A DNA stretch of 64,000 nucleotides from Bradyrhizobium sp. sGM-13 (GTDB lineage Bacteria > Pseudomonadota > Alphaproteobacteria > Rhizobiales > Xanthobacteraceae), in NCBI RefSeq assembly GCF_018398875.1, contig NZ_JAGWDK010000017.1, positions 1-64,000 of the forward strand, read 5' to 3'. This document shows, piece after piece, positions 51,612 to 60,796 of the stretch. Under the pieces are notes generated by a model. It searched no databases, was not told the origin of the DNA, and saw nothing but the letters and a program-made list of their open reading frames with translations. The translations under genes were made by a program, and so were the position numbers. Numbering within the stretch: position 1 is the first letter of the stretch; each line of letters opens with the position of its first letter.

Positions 51612-54600
51612 GAGGCCTCCCGCAGCGCGGCCGCGATCGAATTGCGTCGCGTCCTCCAGAGCGACGCTTCATGCAAACGGTTGAAGCAAGTTTCGATCAT
51701 CGCGAGCGCCGCCGGATTCTCGCGCGCCATGAACGCGCGAACGTCGTCATTGCCGAGCGTCGCGTCGTAATAGAGATCGAACAGATGCGCCGGCACGGCA
51801 TCCGCGAGATGAGCGAAAGCGGCCATATGCTCGAGCGTCGCCGCGATCTCGGCGGCGCCCCGAAAGCCGTGGCGCATCATGCCCGCGATCCATATCGGAT
51901 TGGCGGCGCGCGCACGCACGACGCGCGATATTTCCTCCGTCAACGAGCGTGCATGCGGCTGATCCGGACGCGTGGCGTCGAGGTGATAGAGCGATGGGGC
52001 GGCCGCGCCGAGCCGCGTGGCTGCGGCTGCAACGCCCGCCTCATGCAGGGCGTAGTCGGCAGCGAGCAGCAGGTCCGTTTCCGGGAGGTCCTGCACGTGC
52101 ACGAAGGCATCGGCAGCGACGAGCCTCGCCTCGATACCTGCGCGGTCAGGCCGCATCGTGCCGTCAGACGCGAACGCCCAGGACGAAGCCGAAAGCCAGG
52201 CCTCACCGGCCGCCTCGCGCGACTCCTCCGTGAAGACATCCGGCATCGATGCCATACCGACGCCATACTGCCCGGGCCGCGGTCCGAACACGCGCGCCGC
52301 GCGATGACGGTAAGGATTGTCCTCGCCCTCCTCGTCCCGTTCGGAGAGGGCTTCGGTTGCCGCCTCAAACAATTGTGCAAGACCTGAAAAGACGTCGCGA
52401 AACAGCCCTGACACGCGAAGCGTCACGTCGATGCGCGGGCGGCCGAGCGCCGCCGGCACGATGATGTCGTAACCCGTCACCCGCCCCGAAGCATGATCCC
52501 AGCGCGGCGCGATGCCTGCAAGATGCAGGGCCATCGCAAAATCCTCGCCTGCGGTGCGCATGGTCGATGATCCCCAGAGGTCAACCACGAGCCCCTTCGG
52601 CCAGTCGCCGTGATCCTGCAGGTGACGGCGCAGCAATTCCTCGGCAAGCTTGATCCCCTGCGCATGCGCCGACGGCGTCGGCACCGCGCGGGGATCGACA
52701 GCGAACAGATTGCGCCCGGTCGGCAGCACATCGCGACGCCCGCGATACGGCGAACCGGCAGGCCCCGGCGCCACGCGCCTGCCTGTGAGCGCATCGAGCA
52801 GCGCGCCCTTCTCCGCCTTGCCGCAAGCCCCGCGACCGAACACATGCAGGCCTTCGCCGAACTGGCTTTCCTTCAGATCGCAGACGAAGCGATCGATCCG
52901 AGGAATAGCCTCGGCCGGCGCAGCCGACGCGCCAAGGCCGAGATCATCTTCCAGGCCCGCGGCACGCGCTTCATCGCGGATTGCTGCGATCAGTCGCTGG
53001 CGACGCGCGGGATCGAGACCATCGGCGGTCGAATATTCATCGAGCAGTTGCTCGAGCCGGCGCAGGCCTTCGGGCAAGGCGGCCCGCGCCAGCGGCGGCG
53101 GCAAATGGCCGATCGTGACCGCACCGATGCGGCGCTTGGCCTGTGCCGCTTCGCCGGGGTCGTTGACGATGAAGGGATAGATCACTGGCATGTCGCCAAT
53201 CAGCGCTTCCGGCCAGCAGGCAGCCGACAGCGCGACGGACTTGCCGGGCAGCCATTCCAACGTTCCGTGAGCCCCCATATGGATGATGGCATCAATGCCC
53301 TCGCGCCTGAGCCAGAGATAAAACGCAACGTAGGCGTGGCGCGGCGTGCGCGAGAGATCGTGATACTCGGCATCGCGATTGCCGATATCGCCGCGTTCCG
53401 GCTGGACGGCGATAGTCATCTTGCGGCGCCGGATCGCGGCGAAACGAAATTCGCCGCCGCGACAGGCCGGATCGTCTTCCGGCGCGCCCCAGGCACTCGC
53501 GAGATCGTCCTGCAGCCGGCGCGGAAGCCTGGCCAGCTCCGTGCGGTAATCGGCAACGCTCCAGGTCAATGCCTCCCGTAGGAGAGTTTCACCGAGCGCT
53601 TCTGCCGCTTTCACGTCGAAACCGGCAGCGCCGAGATCGGACAGCAGCGTTTCGACCGAAGCGAGTGCGTCGAGCCCGACCGCATGCGCGATCTGGTGCG
53701 GGCGGCCAGGATAATTCGAGAGCACCATCGCCAGCCGCTTCTCGCCTGCCGGGCGGTTGGCAAGCCTATGCCAGGCCGCCACCCGCTCGACGACAGCGCA
53801 CACGCGTTCGTCGTCGGCCCTGTGCGCCACGTGCGCGAATTGCAGATCGGGATCGCTCTCCTCCGGCGACTTGAAGCTGACGACGCCCGCAAACAGCCGG
53901 CCGTCAACCTCCGGCAACACCACATGCATTGCCAGATCAACCGGCGAGAGCCCACGAAGCGATTCCGCCCAGTCATCGCGCCGGGCTGTCGACAACGCGA
54001 CCTGGAATATCGGACAGGATGCGGCATCGAAAGGCGTCGTGCCGTCGTCAGCAACCGCAGAGAAGGCGGTCGCATTGACGATCACCGCCGGAGCGCATTG
54101 CGCGAAATGCCCCCTCATCCAATCCGCCACACCAGCAGCCTTCAGCGAGGTGATGAATACGCCATAGGCATCAAAACCCTTTTGCCGCAATGCTGTAATC
54201 AGCGCGTCGACCGGGGCAGTATCTGCCGCGGTGAGATAGGAACGATAGAAGGTCACCAACGCGCGCGGCCGCCGATCAGGATTTGGCAGCGCCGCGATTG
54301 CACCGCGACCCGGATCGTAGAAACCGATCTCGGGAGTTTCGATTTCACCGACGACCGGCCCCGCATAGAGGCCCGACGCCAGCGCGAGTTGGGCGATTGC
54401 AGCCTGTGCCGCTATTGTTCCGCCCTTGTCGCACAACGCCTTCAGCCGTCCGAGCGTCGAGCCGGGCAATGTCGAGAGCGCATCCAGGCGCGGGTCGTCG
54501 CGACCATCGGCCGGAAGCACCGCAAGCGCGATGTCGCGCTGTTTGGCCAATTGATGCAAGGCGGCCAGTCCATATGGCCAGTAGGATTCGCCGCCGATCA

Positions 54601-54856
54601 GGCGCACCAGCACGCCGCGCGCCTGCGACAGCGTGCGCTCGATATAGGTGTCGACCGATAGCGGATGACGCAGCTCTGCCAAGTTCGCGAGCCTGAGCGA
54701 CGGCAGACTGGCGCGGCCCCGCCGCCAGCCCGAAGCGAACGTGGCGAGATCGCTGTCCGAAAACGAGAGCACCACAAGGTCGGCCGGATCCTGGCCGAGA
54801 TCCTTAGGGATCGCGGTCTCCTCAAGACCGCGGCTCTCGCGAAAGACGACGTGCAT
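51608..54856 (-). CDS. cobN: Cobaltochelatase large subunit CobN
   Basis: CobN is the catalytic subunit of the ATP-dependent chelatase that puts Co(II) into hydrogenobyrinic acid a,c-diamide. The 1082-residue protein has GGESYWPYGLAALHQLAKQR near the N-terminus, VLSNYPGRPHQIAHAVGLDA, IHMGAHGTLEWLPGKSVALS (~510), YPFIVNDPGEAAQAKRRIGA, RVTGYDIIVPAALGRPRIDV, GLFRDVFSGLAQLFEAATEA and IWIAGMMRHGFRGAAEIAAT. It is shorter than the ~1275 residues of the Pseudomonas denitrificans protein. Its AAA+ partners CobS and CobT are not in the window. The start overlaps the cobW stop (TGATG). Confidence 0.95.
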   Translation of the reverse strand: MHVVFRESRGLEETAIPKDLGQDPADLVVLSFSDSDLATFASGWRRGRASLPSLRLANLAELRHPLSVDTYIERTLSQARGVLVRLIGGESYWPYGLAALHQLAKQRDIALAVLPADGRDDPRLDALSTLPGSTLGRLKALCDKGGTIAAQAAIAQLALASGLYAGPVVGEIETPEIGFYDPGRGAIAALPNPDRRPRALVTFYRSYLTAADTAPVDALITALRQKGFDAYGVFITSLKAAGVADWMRGHFAQCAPAVIVNATAFSAVADDGTTPFDAASCPIFQVALSTARRDDWAESLRGLSPVDLAMHVVLPEVDGRLFAGVVSFKSPEESDPDLQFAHVAHRADDERVCAVVERVAAWHRLANRPAGEKRLAMVLSNYPGRPHQIAHAVGLDALASVETLLSDLGAAGFDVKAAEALGETLLREALTWSVADYRTELARLPRRLQDDLASAWGAPEDDPACRGGEFRFAAIRRRKMTIAVQPERGDIGNRDAEYHDLSRTPRHAYVAFYLWLRREGIDAIIHMGAHGTLEWLPGKSVALSAACWPEALIGDMPVIYPFIVNDPGEAAQAKRRIGAVTIGHLPPPLARAALPEGLRRLEQLLDEYSTADGLDPARRQRLIAAIRDEARAAGLEDDLGLGASAAPAEAIPRIDRFVCDLKESQFGEGLHVFGRGACGKAEKGALLDALTGRRVAPGPAGSPYRGRRDVLPTGRNLFAVDPRAVPTPSAHAQGIKLAEELLRRHLQDHGDWPKGLVVDLWGSSTMRTAGEDFAMALHLAGIAPRWDHASGRVTGYDIIVPAALGRPRIDVTLRVSGLFRDVFSGLAQLFEAATEALSERDEEGEDNPYRHRAARVFGPRPGQYGVGMASMPDVFTEESREAAGEAWLSASSWAFASDGTMRPDRAGIEARLVAADAFVHVQDLPETDLLLAADYALHEAGVAAAATRLGAAAPSLYHLDATRPDQPHARSLTEEISRVVRARAANPIWIAGMMRHGFRGAAEIAATLEHMAAFAHLADAVPAHLFDLYYDATLGNDDVRAFMARENPAALAMIETCFNRLHEASLWRTRRNSIAAALREAS

Positions 54857-55890
54857 CAGACACCAAGTCCCGCCCTAATGGCAACCTCATCGATATCGTC
54901 GCGTTCACCGATCAGAACCAGCTTCGACCGCCTTGGCCGCGTGCCCCAGGGCATATCGAACTGATGCCGTACTCGCTCCCCGACCGATTGCAGCAGCAAT
55001 CGCATCGGCTTGCCCGCGACCGCGATATACCCCTTGGCGCGCAGCACGTTCTGTTCGCGCGCAAGCCGCTGGATCGATGCGACAAGTGCATCGATATTCA
55101 CAACTTCCGGGAGCTCGACGACAACGGAGGCAAAATCGTTGTGTTCGTGCTCGTCCTCGCCGTCGTGGTGCGAGGGGCGCGCAGCGAGATCGTCTTCTGC
55201 CGCCGCTTCGAGACCAAGGACCACACGCGCATCGACTGCGCCGTCGACGACCGGCAGCACCGGCACACGACGCGGCATCTCAGCGGCGATCGCCGCCTTG
55301 GCCGCTTCAAGTCCTTCCGCGCCGGCAAGGTCCGCCTTGGTGAGCAGCACGATATCCGCGCAAGCGATCTGATCCTCGAATACTTCCGAAAGCGGCGTTT
55401 CATGGTCGAGGTTTTCATCGGCCGCACGCTGGGCTTCGACCGCGACAGGATCGGGTGCGAAGCGGCCAGCCGCGACGGCCTCCGCATCCGCGAGCGCGAT
55501 CACGCCGTCGACCGTGATCCGCGAGCGGATCTCGGGCCAGTCGAACGCCTTGAGCAGTGGCTTCGGCAGGGCGAGGCCCGACGTCTCGATCAGGATATGG
55601 TCGGGCTTCACGCGGCGCGAGATCAGCTGCTCGATGGCAGGAATGAAATCGTCGGCGACCGTGCAGCAGATGCAGCCATTGGCGAGCTCTACGATGTTCT
55701 CGGCAGGACAGTTGGCGTCCGCGCAGGATTTCAGGATCTCTCCATCCACGCCTTCGCTGCCGAACTCGTTGACGAGCACCGCAAGCTTCCTGCCGTTCGC
55801 GTTGGTAATCAGGTGCTGGATCAGCGTCGTCTTGCCCGATCCGAGAAAGCCGGTGATGACGGTCACCGGGATCTTGGCAAGCGTGTTCAT
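54856..55890 (-). CDS. cobW: CobW family GTPase metallochaperone
   Basis: A 344-residue P-loop GTPase: GFLGSGKTTLIQHLITN (~14), metal-binding CxCC motif in ELANGCICCTVADDFIPA (~74), LIETSGLALPKPLLKAFDWP, VLLTKADLAGAEGLEAAKAA, a His/Asp-rich insert (SHHDGEDEHEH) and a C-terminal CobW_C domain. It presumably delivers cobalt to CobN. It starts inside the stop of the DUF1636 gene (ATGA) and leads into cobN. Confidence 0.95.
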   Translation of the reverse strand: MNTLAKIPVTVITGFLGSGKTTLIQHLITNANGRKLAVLVNEFGSEGVDGEILKSCADANCPAENIVELANGCICCTVADDFIPAIEQLISRRVKPDHILIETSGLALPKPLLKAFDWPEIRSRITVDGVIALADAEAVAAGRFAPDPVAVEAQRAADENLDHETPLSEVFEDQIACADIVLLTKADLAGAEGLEAAKAAIAAEMPRRVPVLPVVDGAVDARVVLGLEAAAEDDLAARPSHHDGEDEHEHNDFASVVVELPEVVNIDALVASIQRLAREQNVLRAKGYIAVAGKPMRLLLQSVGERVRHQFDMPWGTRPRRSKLVLIGERDDIDEVAIRAGLGV

Positions 55891-56261
55891 TCTGCGGCCT
55901 CCGGCACGACGGCGATGGGTGGAATGCGCGCAAGCGACTGCTTGCGGAAGATCTCCGGCCGGCTGCGCCATGGCACGATGCCGTCGGGCGCCGCCGCATA
56001 GGCCGCGGCGCCAGCAACAACGTCCGGCGCGCTTGCGTCTGACAAGCGGCCGTACACATAGGACCAGCGCCGGGGACCGGAGAGTGCAATCGAGCAGCCT
56101 TGGCTGCAGGCGGATAGACACTCGACCGGAACGACGTTGACGCCTTCCGGCACGCCAGCCGCGAGGATGGCGCTGTGCAGACGCGCGCCTGGCGCGGTTT
56201 CGCCTTCCATCAGCGTTTGGCCGGCACAGCAGGTGATGCAGACATGCAACGTAACGGTCAT
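55887..56261 (-). CDS. DUF1636 (ferredoxin-like) protein of B12 operons
   Basis: A 124-residue protein from MTVTLHVCITCCAGQTLMEG. It has cysteines in CITCC near the start and VECLSACSQGCSIALSGPRR at ~50, a spacing like thioredoxin-fold [2Fe-2S] ferredoxins, then SYVYGRLSDASAPDVVAGAA and a C-terminal IVPWRSRPEIFRKQSLARIP. It is the first gene after the second riboswitch, and its start codon can be paired in a hairpin. The family commonly stands beside cobW and cobN, but a function has not been shown to my knowledge. Inference: electron or metal transfer in cobalt insertion. Confidence 0.85.
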   Translation of the reverse strand: MTVTLHVCITCCAGQTLMEGETAPGARLHSAILAAGVPEGVNVVPVECLSACSQGCSIALSGPRRWSYVYGRLSDASAPDVVAGAAAYAAAPDGIVPWRSRPEIFRKQSLARIPPIAVVPEAAE

Positions 56262-56298
56262 CGCCCCTTCTTCAAAAAATTTTTGACGGAGGCGATGA
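56258..56298 (-). promoter_or_regulatory. Hairpin that can mask the DUF1636 start codon
   Basis: In the minus-strand leader TCATCGCC (56291-56298) is an exact complement of GGCGATGA (56258-56265), which contains the start codon and follows the GGGG of the ribosome binding site. Two more pairs (one G-U) extend the stem over the GGGG. The loop is A/T-rich. This is a plausible translational expression platform for the riboswitch just upstream. Confidence 0.6.
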
Positions 56299-56369
56299 GG
56301 CACACGAACCCAGAGACGCGAGGGTTCGCTCCCCGTCGCGGAACACCCCGTCCGCCGGTGGTCAATCTG

Positions 56370-56575
56370 TGCGCTGGCAGGTCTCCCGGCTTGCGGAGCA
56401 GGTTTCCCTTTGATCTCCACCTTCCCAACCCAAACGGGCCAGTGGTTCTTGGAGATCTCTCCGGTCACGGTCGCGGGGGCGGCTGCTTTTCAGGGCTAAA
56501 GCTTCGAGGCAAGAGCCCTATCGCATTCCCTCTTCGCCTGTCGTAGGACAGGAACCAACGCTGCCTCACCATTTG
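56370..56575 (-). ncRNA. Cobalamin riboswitch upstream of DUF1636-cobW-cobN operon
   Basis: On the minus strand the order is GGTTCCTGTC at the 5' side, GGGAATGCG, the core GCAGCCGCCCCCGCGACCGT, CCACTGGCCCG, GGGAAGGTGG, and GCAAGCCGGGAGACCTGCC at the 3' side, all typical of AdoCbl riboswitches. A 7-bp hairpin (CGAACCC/GGGTTCG) follows before the start-codon hairpin. The switch would repress DUF1636-cobW-cobN-cobG-cobH-cobI-cobJ. Confidence 0.92.
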
Positions 56576-56613
56576 CTCAAGCGTGCAACTTGTCAAGCCA
56601 AAGGAACGTGCAG

Positions 56614-57267
56614 ATGATTTCCGAACCGGATGCCGCTGAGGAGGAAGCTGTCGTCGCCGAGGCCTCGCTCGATACCCGCCATGCTGCCAAAATGGCGAAG
56701 AAGAAGGCCGCCCGCGACCGGATGATGGCCACCAAGAGTGGAGAGAAGGGACTCATCATCGTCCACACCGGCGCAGGCAAGGGAAAATCTTCCTCGGCCT
56801 TCGGCATGATCATGCGGTGCGTCGCGCATGGCTTTCCCTGCGCTGTCGTGCAATTCATCAAGGGTGCGTGGGATACCGGCGAGCGCCGTCTCCTGACCGG
56901 ACATTTTGGTGAACTGTGCCAGTTCCATGCGATGGGTGAAGGCTTTACCTGGGAAACCCAGGACCGCTCCCGCGACGTCGCTGCCGCCCGCGCCGCATGG
57001 GAGAAGGCCAAACAGCTGATCGCCGATCACGCCTTGCGCATGGTCGTTCTCGACGAGATCAACATTGCGCTTCGCTACGACTATCTGGAGATCGGAGAAA
57101 TCGTTGAATTTCTCAAGAATTCAAAGCCGCCGATGACGCACGTCGTTCTCACCGGGCGCAATGCCAAGCAGGAATTGATCGACGCCGCCGACCTCGTCAC
57201 GGAGATGACGCTCGTGAAGCATCCCTTCCGATCCGGAATCAAGGCGCAGCCCGGCATCGAGTTCTGA
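56614..57267 (+). CDS. cobO: Cob(I)yrinic acid a,c-diamide adenosyltransferase
   Basis: CobO adds the adenosyl group from ATP to Co(I) corrinoids. From the ATG at 56614 (AAGGA upstream) it has 217 residues: IIVHTGAGKGKSSSAFGMIM (P-loop), CAVVQFIKGAWDTGERRLLT, MVVLDEINIALRYDYLEIGE and HVVLTGRNAKQELIDAADLV. It is divergent from the riboswitch-led operon and begins only about 40 bp from the riboswitch 5' end, so the two transcripts' promoters must overlap. Confidence 0.96.
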   Translation: MISEPDAAEEEAVVAEASLDTRHAAKMAKKKAARDRMMATKSGEKGLIIVHTGAGKGKSSSAFGMIMRCVAHGFPCAVVQFIKGAWDTGERRLLTGHFGELCQFHAMGEGFTWETQDRSRDVAAARAAWEKAKQLIADHALRMVVLDEINIALRYDYLEIGEIVEFLKNSKPPMTHVVLTGRNAKQELIDAADLVTEMTLVKHPFRSGIKAQPGIEF

Positions 57268-57291
57268 CGAAGCAAGCGAGAATCCGATTCC

Positions 57292-58740
57292 ATGGCGCGC
57301 GCATTGATGATCCAGGGAGCCGGCTCCGACGTCGGCAAGTCGCTCATCGTGGCCGCCCTTGCTCGCGCCGCGACCCGCCGCGGACATCGGGTACTTCCCT
57401 TCAAGCCGCAGAACATGTCAAACAACGCGGCCGTGACTATCGACGGCGGCGAGATCGGACGCGCACAGGCATTGCAGGCGCAAGCCGCAGGCGTCGAGCC
57501 GCACACGGACATGAATCCCGTCTTGCTGAAGCCGGAAACCGATATCGGCGCCCAGATCATCGTGCAGGGGCGCCGCGTGGCGACGGTGCGCGCACGCGAA
57601 TATGCCGCGATGAAACCCTCGCTGATGGCGCCGGTTCTCGAGAGTTTCGCCCGGCTGAAGGATCGCGCCGATCTAGTTCTGGTCGAGGGCGCCGGCAGCC
57701 CCGCCGAAGTCAATTTGCGGAGCGCTGATATCGCCAACATGGGCTTTGCCCGGAGGGCCGAGGTCCCGGTCGTGCTGATCGGCGACATTGACCGCGGCGG
57801 CGTCATTGCGCAGCTCGTCGGCATCAAGACCGTGCTCGATCCCGAGGATGCCGCCATGATCCGCGGTTTTGTCATCAACAAATTTCGCGGTGATCCCTCC
57901 CTGTTTGACGATGGCTATCGGCTGATCGAAACCCGCACATCCTGGCGGGGTTTTGGGGTCCTGCCCTACTTCGCCCGCGCCAACGAGCTTCCGGCCGAAG
58001 ATGCCCTGGGGCTTGCCGGTGCGCGCAAGGCGGCGCAATGCAAAATCGCCTTTCTCGCGCTTTCGCGGATCGCGAACTTTGACGACCTCGATCCGCTGAA
58101 GCTCGAACCCTGCGTCGATCTTGTGATGGTCGGGCCTGGAGAGGCGATCCCTGGCGATGCAAAGCTCGTCATCGTTCCCGGCTCGAAGTCGACACGTGGC
58201 GACCTCGCCTTCCTGCGCGCCCAGGGCTGGGACATTGATCTACTTGCTCACCATCGTCGCGGCGGCCATGTGCTCGGACTCTGCGGCGGTTACCAGATGC
58301 TCGGGCGCAGTGTGCAGGATCCGGAAGGTATCGAGGGACCGGCGGGAGAAACGCCCGGCCTCGGACTCCTGGACGTAACGACGGTGATGACGCCACAAAA
58401 GACTCTTACGCGCGTCACGGCGGTTCACGCCGCGACGAACCGGCCGATCGAGGCCTATGAGATTCACATCGGGCACACCGACGGGCCGGATCGAGCACGG
58501 CCATTTGCCTCATCTGACGGCGCACTGGAAGGCGCAGTTTCCAGCGACGGACGCGTGTACGGCAGCTATCTGCACGGCCTGTTTGCTTCCGATGGTTTCC
58601 GCGGCTCATTTCTCGCACGACTGGACATTCCGGCTACGGACCAGCAGTACCGCGCCAGAGTGGAGAGCGCACTCGACGCGCTAGCCGATCATGTCGACGC
58701 CCATCTCGACGTCGAAGGGCTGCTTGCGCTTGCGCGCTGA
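57292..58740 (+). CDS. cobQ: Cobyric acid synthase
   Basis: CobQ amidates side chains b, d, e and g of adenosylcobyrinic acid diamide. The 482-residue protein has MIQGAGSDVGKSLIVAALAR, VLPFKPQNMSNNAAVTIDGG, LVLVEGAGSPAEVNLRSADI, and the amidotransferase domain with catalytic Cys in VLGLCGGYQMLGRSVQDPEG and the His in YGSYLHGLFASDGFR. It follows cobO by 24 bp in the same direction. Confidence 0.97.
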   Translation: MARALMIQGAGSDVGKSLIVAALARAATRRGHRVLPFKPQNMSNNAAVTIDGGEIGRAQALQAQAAGVEPHTDMNPVLLKPETDIGAQIIVQGRRVATVRAREYAAMKPSLMAPVLESFARLKDRADLVLVEGAGSPAEVNLRSADIANMGFARRAEVPVVLIGDIDRGGVIAQLVGIKTVLDPEDAAMIRGFVINKFRGDPSLFDDGYRLIETRTSWRGFGVLPYFARANELPAEDALGLAGARKAAQCKIAFLALSRIANFDDLDPLKLEPCVDLVMVGPGEAIPGDAKLVIVPGSKSTRGDLAFLRAQGWDIDLLAHHRRGGHVLGLCGGYQMLGRSVQDPEGIEGPAGETPGLGLLDVTTVMTPQKTLTRVTAVHAATNRPIEAYEIHIGHTDGPDRARPFASSDGALEGAVSSDGRVYGSYLHGLFASDGFRGSFLARLDIPATDQQYRARVESALDALADHVDAHLDVEGLLALAR

Positions 58741-58749
58741 GGTTGGTGA

Positions 58750-59715
58750 TCAACGCGAGAGCGCGGCAGCAAACCGCGCCCATTCGGTCTCGTTACCCGG
58801 CAATCCCAGCCGCAGCCATCCCGGTCTTTGCCCAAATACACGCGACCAGATCTGGCCCCGTGCGAGCCGCTCCTGCGCGGCACGCGCGTCGCCGGCCTCA
58901 TAGAGCCGGAACAGCGGCGTGCCACCGACCAGTTGCCAGTCCTGCGATCGCACTTCGGCGTCCAGCCGGACGCCGTCGTGTGCCAGCCGCATGGAGGTCG
59001 CCTTCGTCCAATCGCGATCAAGCAAGGCGCGCCGTCCGATCGCAATCGCAGCACCCGAAATCGGCCATGGGCCTGCCATCGCCGCCAGCGCCGCGACATC
59101 GGCCTCGCTGCCGAGCGCGAAGCCGAGCCGTAGTCCCGCAAGCCCGTAAAATTTTCCGAACGAGCGCAGGATCAACAGCCCCGGCCGTTTCGCCTCCGGT
59201 GCCAGCGACAGGTCGGGGACGGCATCGCCGAAGCTCTCGTCGACCACGAGTCGACCGACGCGCGGCAACAGCGCGAGCAGTTCGTTCGGATCATGGCGCT
59301 GGCCGTCTGGATTGTTGGGATTGACGACCACGGCGAGATCGGCACCCACCAACCCTTCGAGATCAAAAACCTCTGCCACGTCCCAGGCTGCGGCCGCAAG
59401 AACTGCTGCGTACTCGTTATAGGTGGGCGCAAGAATCCGCGCCCTGCCGCACGATGAAAGATTCGGCAACAATTGGATGGCCGCTTGTGCGCCACCAAGC
59501 GCCACGATTGGCGCCTTGGTGGCATAGGCCTGATGAGCAGCCTGATGGAGGGACTCGATGTCGGATCGGGAGGGCAGCGCGCTCCAATGCCTTGGCTCAA
59601 TCTCGCTCACCGGATAGGGCTGCCGATTGATCCCGGTCGAGAGGTCGATCCAGTCCTGCGCACGCCCGCCGAAACGCTGCACGGCGAGATCGAGATTGCC
59701 ACCATGCTCGAGCAT
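58750..59715 (-). CDS. cobC: L-threonine-O-3-phosphate decarboxylase-like CobC
   Basis: A 321-residue PLP enzyme of the class-I aminotransferase fold that makes aminopropanol phosphate for the nucleotide loop (CobD in Salmonella naming). Seen: MLEHGGNLDLAVQRFGGRAQ, DLSTGINRQPYPV, LAVVVNPNNPDGQRHDPNEL (NPNNP), LVVDESFGDAVPDLSL and the PLP lysine in ILRSFGKFYGLAGLRLGFAL. It converges on cobQ, nine bases from its stop, and follows cobD by 11 bases. Confidence 0.93.
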   Translation of the reverse strand: MLEHGGNLDLAVQRFGGRAQDWIDLSTGINRQPYPVSEIEPRHWSALPSRSDIESLHQAAHQAYATKAPIVALGGAQAAIQLLPNLSSCGRARILAPTYNEYAAVLAAAAWDVAEVFDLEGLVGADLAVVVNPNNPDGQRHDPNELLALLPRVGRLVVDESFGDAVPDLSLAPEAKRPGLLILRSFGKFYGLAGLRLGFALGSEADVAALAAMAGPWPISGAAIAIGRRALLDRDWTKATSMRLAHDGVRLDAEVRSQDWQLVGGTPLFRLYEAGDARAAQERLARGQIWSRVFGQRPGWLRLGLPGNETEWARFAAALSR

Positions 59716-59726
59716 AGCCTTCTCCG

Positions 59727-60668
59727 TTATGCGAGAGCCATCATCGCAAGCGCGCCGGCCAACAGGACCATGGCGCGGACGTAGAGCTTCAGCCCTTGCC
59801 ATATGTCAGCGGCAAGCGGATCGCGCGCGCCCTCGTTGAGCCAGGGTTCGTCGGCGGTACTTCCGTGATAGATGCGCGGCCCGCTGAGCCGCACGCCGAG
59901 CGCGCCGGCCATGGCTGCTTCCGGCCAGCCGGCATTGATCGAGCGGTGGCGGCTCGCATCCCTCACCATGCACGACATGGCATCCGAAGGCCGCCCGGCA
60001 ACCAGCATGAACAGACAACCGGTGAGACGTGCAGGTATCAAATTTGCGAGATCGTCGATGCGCGCGGCAGCCCAACCGAAAGATCCGTGCCGCTCCGTGC
60101 GATGGCCGATCATGGAATCGAGCGTATTGATCGCCTTGTAGCCGATGATGCCCGGAAGCCCGAACAACGCCCCCCAGAACACCGGCGCGACGATGCCGTC
60201 GGAGGCGTTCTCGGCCAGACTCTCGATGGCCGCGCGCGCAATACCTGCCTCATCGAGAGCTGCGGGGTCGCGTCCCACGATGTGCGCGACCGCGGCACGT
60301 GCGGTTGCGATATCACCGGATTGCAGGGGATGCGCAACGGCGGCCACATAATCATAAAGCGAACGAAGTGCGACCAAGGGCCATACCAGGATTCCCAGCA
60401 GGACGATGCGGCTCCATTCAAAGGTGAGCGCGGCTTGAACTGACCATCCGATGCCGGCCGAAAGCCCAATCACGAAAAGCGCCACGACTGCGCCAGCAAT
60501 CCGCCGGATTCCAGGCGGGTCGATGGACCTGTTGAAGCAAATATCGAGGATGTTGATCAGCCTGCCGAGCCAAGTGACGGGATGCCCCACGCGGGCGAAC
60601 AGTGCGTCGGGCCAGCCCAACAGGGCGTCCACCGTCATCGCCACCACCATCGCTCCTGCAAAGCCCAC
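59727..60668 (-). CDS. cobD: Adenosylcobinamide-phosphate synthase
   Basis: CobD (CbiB) attaches aminopropanol phosphate to cobyric acid at the membrane. The GTG at 60668 has GGGAG seven bases upstream and is preferred over the TTG at 60704 and the ATG at 60650. The 313-residue protein shows MTVDALLGWPDALFARVGHP, ARAAIESLAENASDGIVAPV, YKAINTLDSMIGHRTERHG, AARIDDLANLIPARLTGCLF and HRSINAGWPEAAMAGALGVR, with about five membrane helices. It leads the short operon cobD-cobC. Confidence 0.93.
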   Translation of the reverse strand: MGFAGAMVVAMTVDALLGWPDALFARVGHPVTWLGRLINILDICFNRSIDPPGIRRIAGAVVALFVIGLSAGIGWSVQAALTFEWSRIVLLGILVWPLVALRSLYDYVAAVAHPLQSGDIATARAAVAHIVGRDPAALDEAGIARAAIESLAENASDGIVAPVFWGALFGLPGIIGYKAINTLDSMIGHRTERHGSFGWAAARIDDLANLIPARLTGCLFMLVAGRPSDAMSCMVRDASRHRSINAGWPEAAMAGALGVRLSGPRIYHGSTADEPWLNEGARDPLAADIWQGLKLYVRAMVLLAGALAMMALA

Positions 60669-60796
60669 GTATCGTCTCCCGTCCTGTCTGATCCTGATGC
60701 GCAAGAATTCTGCATCAAGGCAAGCCCCATCTCGCCTGATTTCGCCTTTGTCTTTATCGGAGAATGGTGATTACTGCTGGCTGAGCGGAGGACGTC

